Assembly (NCBI RefSeq): GCF_051020985.1
Contig: NC_135000.1
Location: 24,458,784 to 24,522,783, forward strand
Length of the DNA stretch: 64,000 bases
From: Nomia melanderi
Lineage: Eukaryota; Arthropoda; Insecta; Hymenoptera; Halictidae
Direction of reading: 5' to 3'
Shown: positions 62,001 to 64,000 of the stretch, in pieces
How the letters are laid out: every line of letters starts with the position of its first letter
How positions within the stretch are numbered: position 1 is the first letter of the stretch
Notes under the pieces: model-generated
What the model was told of the DNA's origin: nothing
What the model saw: only the letters and a program-made list of their open reading frames with translations
Databases searched by the model: none
Position numbers and translations under genes: made by a program

Positions 62001-64000
62001 GGAAAGACGGAAAAGGCCTGGGACGTTCGCCCGATGGAAAATATTCCGTGGGACGGGCAGCACATGTCAGGAGCCGATAGCGGAGTTAGTCACGGGCCAG
62101 AGACGGGGGAGAAATTGCTCGCACGTGGCGATCACGCGGTGCGTTTCTTCGGAAACGGAACGTTTACCGAGATGGATCTCCTTGGTAGCGCGTAACGCGC
62201 GCCTTTCGACACGCTCCGGCGAACCTTTCGAAGCTTCGGATCGAACCAGGAGCATTCTGGTTATTCATATTTGACTTTGGCGAAGGAATAAAATTAGATT
62301 TGCTCTTTGCTAGATGGTAAAGCTCGAATGTTGCGTCCTGAAAATATCACCGTAAATGATCCTGGAAGAACCATTGGAAGTCATAGAAAGTTTTGAGACG
62401 AGATTCCCACAATGTCGAAAGCTTAAAGAATTTTTCGCGCGGAATATAAATGTTGTCCTATATTTTCGGGATGCAGTCTGCATAGAGCCTTCATCGAGGA
62501 CTGGGCGAACGTTTAATTCAACACAATGGTTGCCTCGCTCGGTGGCTGTTGCATTCAACGGGGACGAATCGATCCCCCGCGCTTCGAATCGGGCGCACCT
62601 TGAATAAGACCCCCGACCTCGCTGCGAAATGATGAGATGATTAATGGAAAACCCGTCATAAAATTCGCCCGGCCACGTTTTTCGCTCGCGAGCTCGCTGC
62701 CGGTTGGCTGTGACTCGCGCGAAACCGCCCCGGGACTTTCCTTTATTTCGGTGGATTTTAATGACACCACCGGAAAAAATCGGCTAACCTTTGCGACGCC
62801 CCCGAACAATCGAAATTAACGAATCTTCGCCGGGGGAATGCGGTTCTCGTGTACCAGACAACTCGCATTAGCCGCGGATAGTGTGTCCGTTATCCCGGTG
62901 AAAATGGAGGTCGTTGACACGTTCGCCATCAGCATCGAAATAAAAGATGCTCCATTTTTCAGTAGACGCAGCTATTACGTTAGCGAGACTATCACTAATT
63001 TAGGGTTCACTTCAACAATCTTATCCAGGTATATTATCTACAATATTCTATTTGTTACAAGTTTAAACAGATGAATTGTCAACATCAAAATTGAACTTGT
63101 TACGAAAAGATCACTCTATATTTTTCATTTATTTCGGTTAATTCGTAGTCACCCAATACGTCTGATGTTACAATCAGATTATTGAAAGGGCGAGATAGGT
63201 ACTGATATCAACGAACATTTGTTCCGATTCAACCAGACGATTGTGTAGGTGAAAGGAACGAGGGAGCAGGAGATAGTCTCATTGTAGAAACGATGCCCGT
63301 ATTTATCGCGCCGACACGTAATTTGATTCACATCGTGGGGGTTAGGCAGAGCGGGCGGTTGGTTCCGGCTGCAAATTAGGAACGCTAATGGAACTAAGCA
63401 GTTCCAGGTGGAAGTAGGTACACCGAATAGACTAGTTTCGCGCTAGTTCGGGGACAATACCCGACAAATCCCTTTTGCGGGCCCTCCACACCCCCTACCC
63501 CTTCTTTGGCTAAAACAATGCGCGATTCTTCCCTGGAATCAGCCGCCCGAGACACGGTATAAACAATGGTTCTACTATTGCGCGGCCGTGTGCTCCGAGA
63601 AAATCAATGAGGTATAGTTCGGATATTCTTTTTGCGTGACAGTTCATTGTCCCCCTGGATGCGCAGAGCAGACGGCATATTTTCACTTGAAAGTTTCACG
63701 CGGTGATCTCCTGTTGAATCCACCAGCAGCGATAATTCCTCGTTAGAACCCCCTGAAGAGAGGCGGCGAGGGGACGCGATTATGAATCCGCGTCACCGTG
63801 GTGCATCGGTGTTAGCTGTCGCGCGATGTATTTTGTGTACTAAACAGTTCTTTGAAACTGAGTTTTATCTATTATCTACGGTAATTAAGAGGACTGATTT
63901 ACGCGAGAGAATGATACAACTTTAAATGAAGATCATATCTTTCAACCGATGCGAGCCGAGTAATATTCATTAGGTTTGAATTATAAACTCATCCTGAACA
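59035..64000. other. CpG-rich non-coding DNA to the window end
   Basis: No supported gene. Overlapping open frames on both strands at 60.4, 61.4-62.3 and 62.6-63.1 kb fit high CpG and few stop codons rather than coding sequence. Composition matches the other introns and flanks. Confidence 0.4.

Noticed and set aside
40497..64000. Search for the dystrophin WW, EF-hand, ZZ and coiled-coil exons
   Set aside because: None of the expected motifs (for example a GPWER...PYYINH WW core) is found on the plus strand, so they are taken to lie beyond the window.

Overview
The window is animal nuclear DNA, almost certainly from an insect and most likely a hymenopteran (bee, ant or wasp). The genes have many short GT-AG introns. 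Conserved exons sit in AT-rich stretches, while the long introns and flanks are CpG-rich, which fits hymenopteran genomes with normal-to-high CpG. I cannot name the species.

Layout. (1) 1-1222, minus: four exons of POLR2M/Gdown1 (GRINL1A), an RNA polymerase II-associated protein, cut by the window edge. (2) 1923-6873, plus: all twelve exons of TRAPPC10, a subunit of the TRAPPII Golgi tethering complex, head-to-head with POLR2M across about 700 bp. (3) 9009-9456, minus: NOP10, the 64-residue H/ACA snoRNP protein, split into three tiny exons and tail-to-tail with TRAPPC10. (4) 11472-40496, plus: the 5' two thirds of a dystrophin gene (Dys). Two alternative first exons (11472-11589 and 16584-16602) both splice in the same phase to 26444. 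The gene then encodes the CH1-CH2 actin-binding domain and a long spectrin-repeat rod interrupted by one 1,347-nt exon for a disordered acidic segment. The coding order read here gives about 2,857 residues (long first exon) and ends in phase 1 at 40496. The WW, EF-hand, ZZ and coiled-coil parts are not seen and should lie beyond the window. (5) 47341-48387, minus: a three-exon, 175-residue divergent PRELI-domain protein, apparently nested in antisense inside a dystrophin intron. (6) Most of 11.6-26.4 kb and 40.5-64 kb is intron-like CpG-rich DNA with GA tracts, promoter-like islands and scattered TE-end-like motifs. I found no further gene there that I can support fully.

The genes are not a pathway. 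They are a housekeeping cluster (transcription, Golgi trafficking, snoRNP) next to a large cytoskeletal gene whose introns carry alternative promoters and at least one nested gene. The items most worth following are the dystrophin first exons and their vertebrate-like exon sizes, the large skippable rod exon, the divergent nested PRELI gene, and three isolated exon-like segments of unknown family (10457-10678 minus, 35495-35674 plus, 42644-42745 minus). I see no CRISPR, rRNA or tRNA gene.
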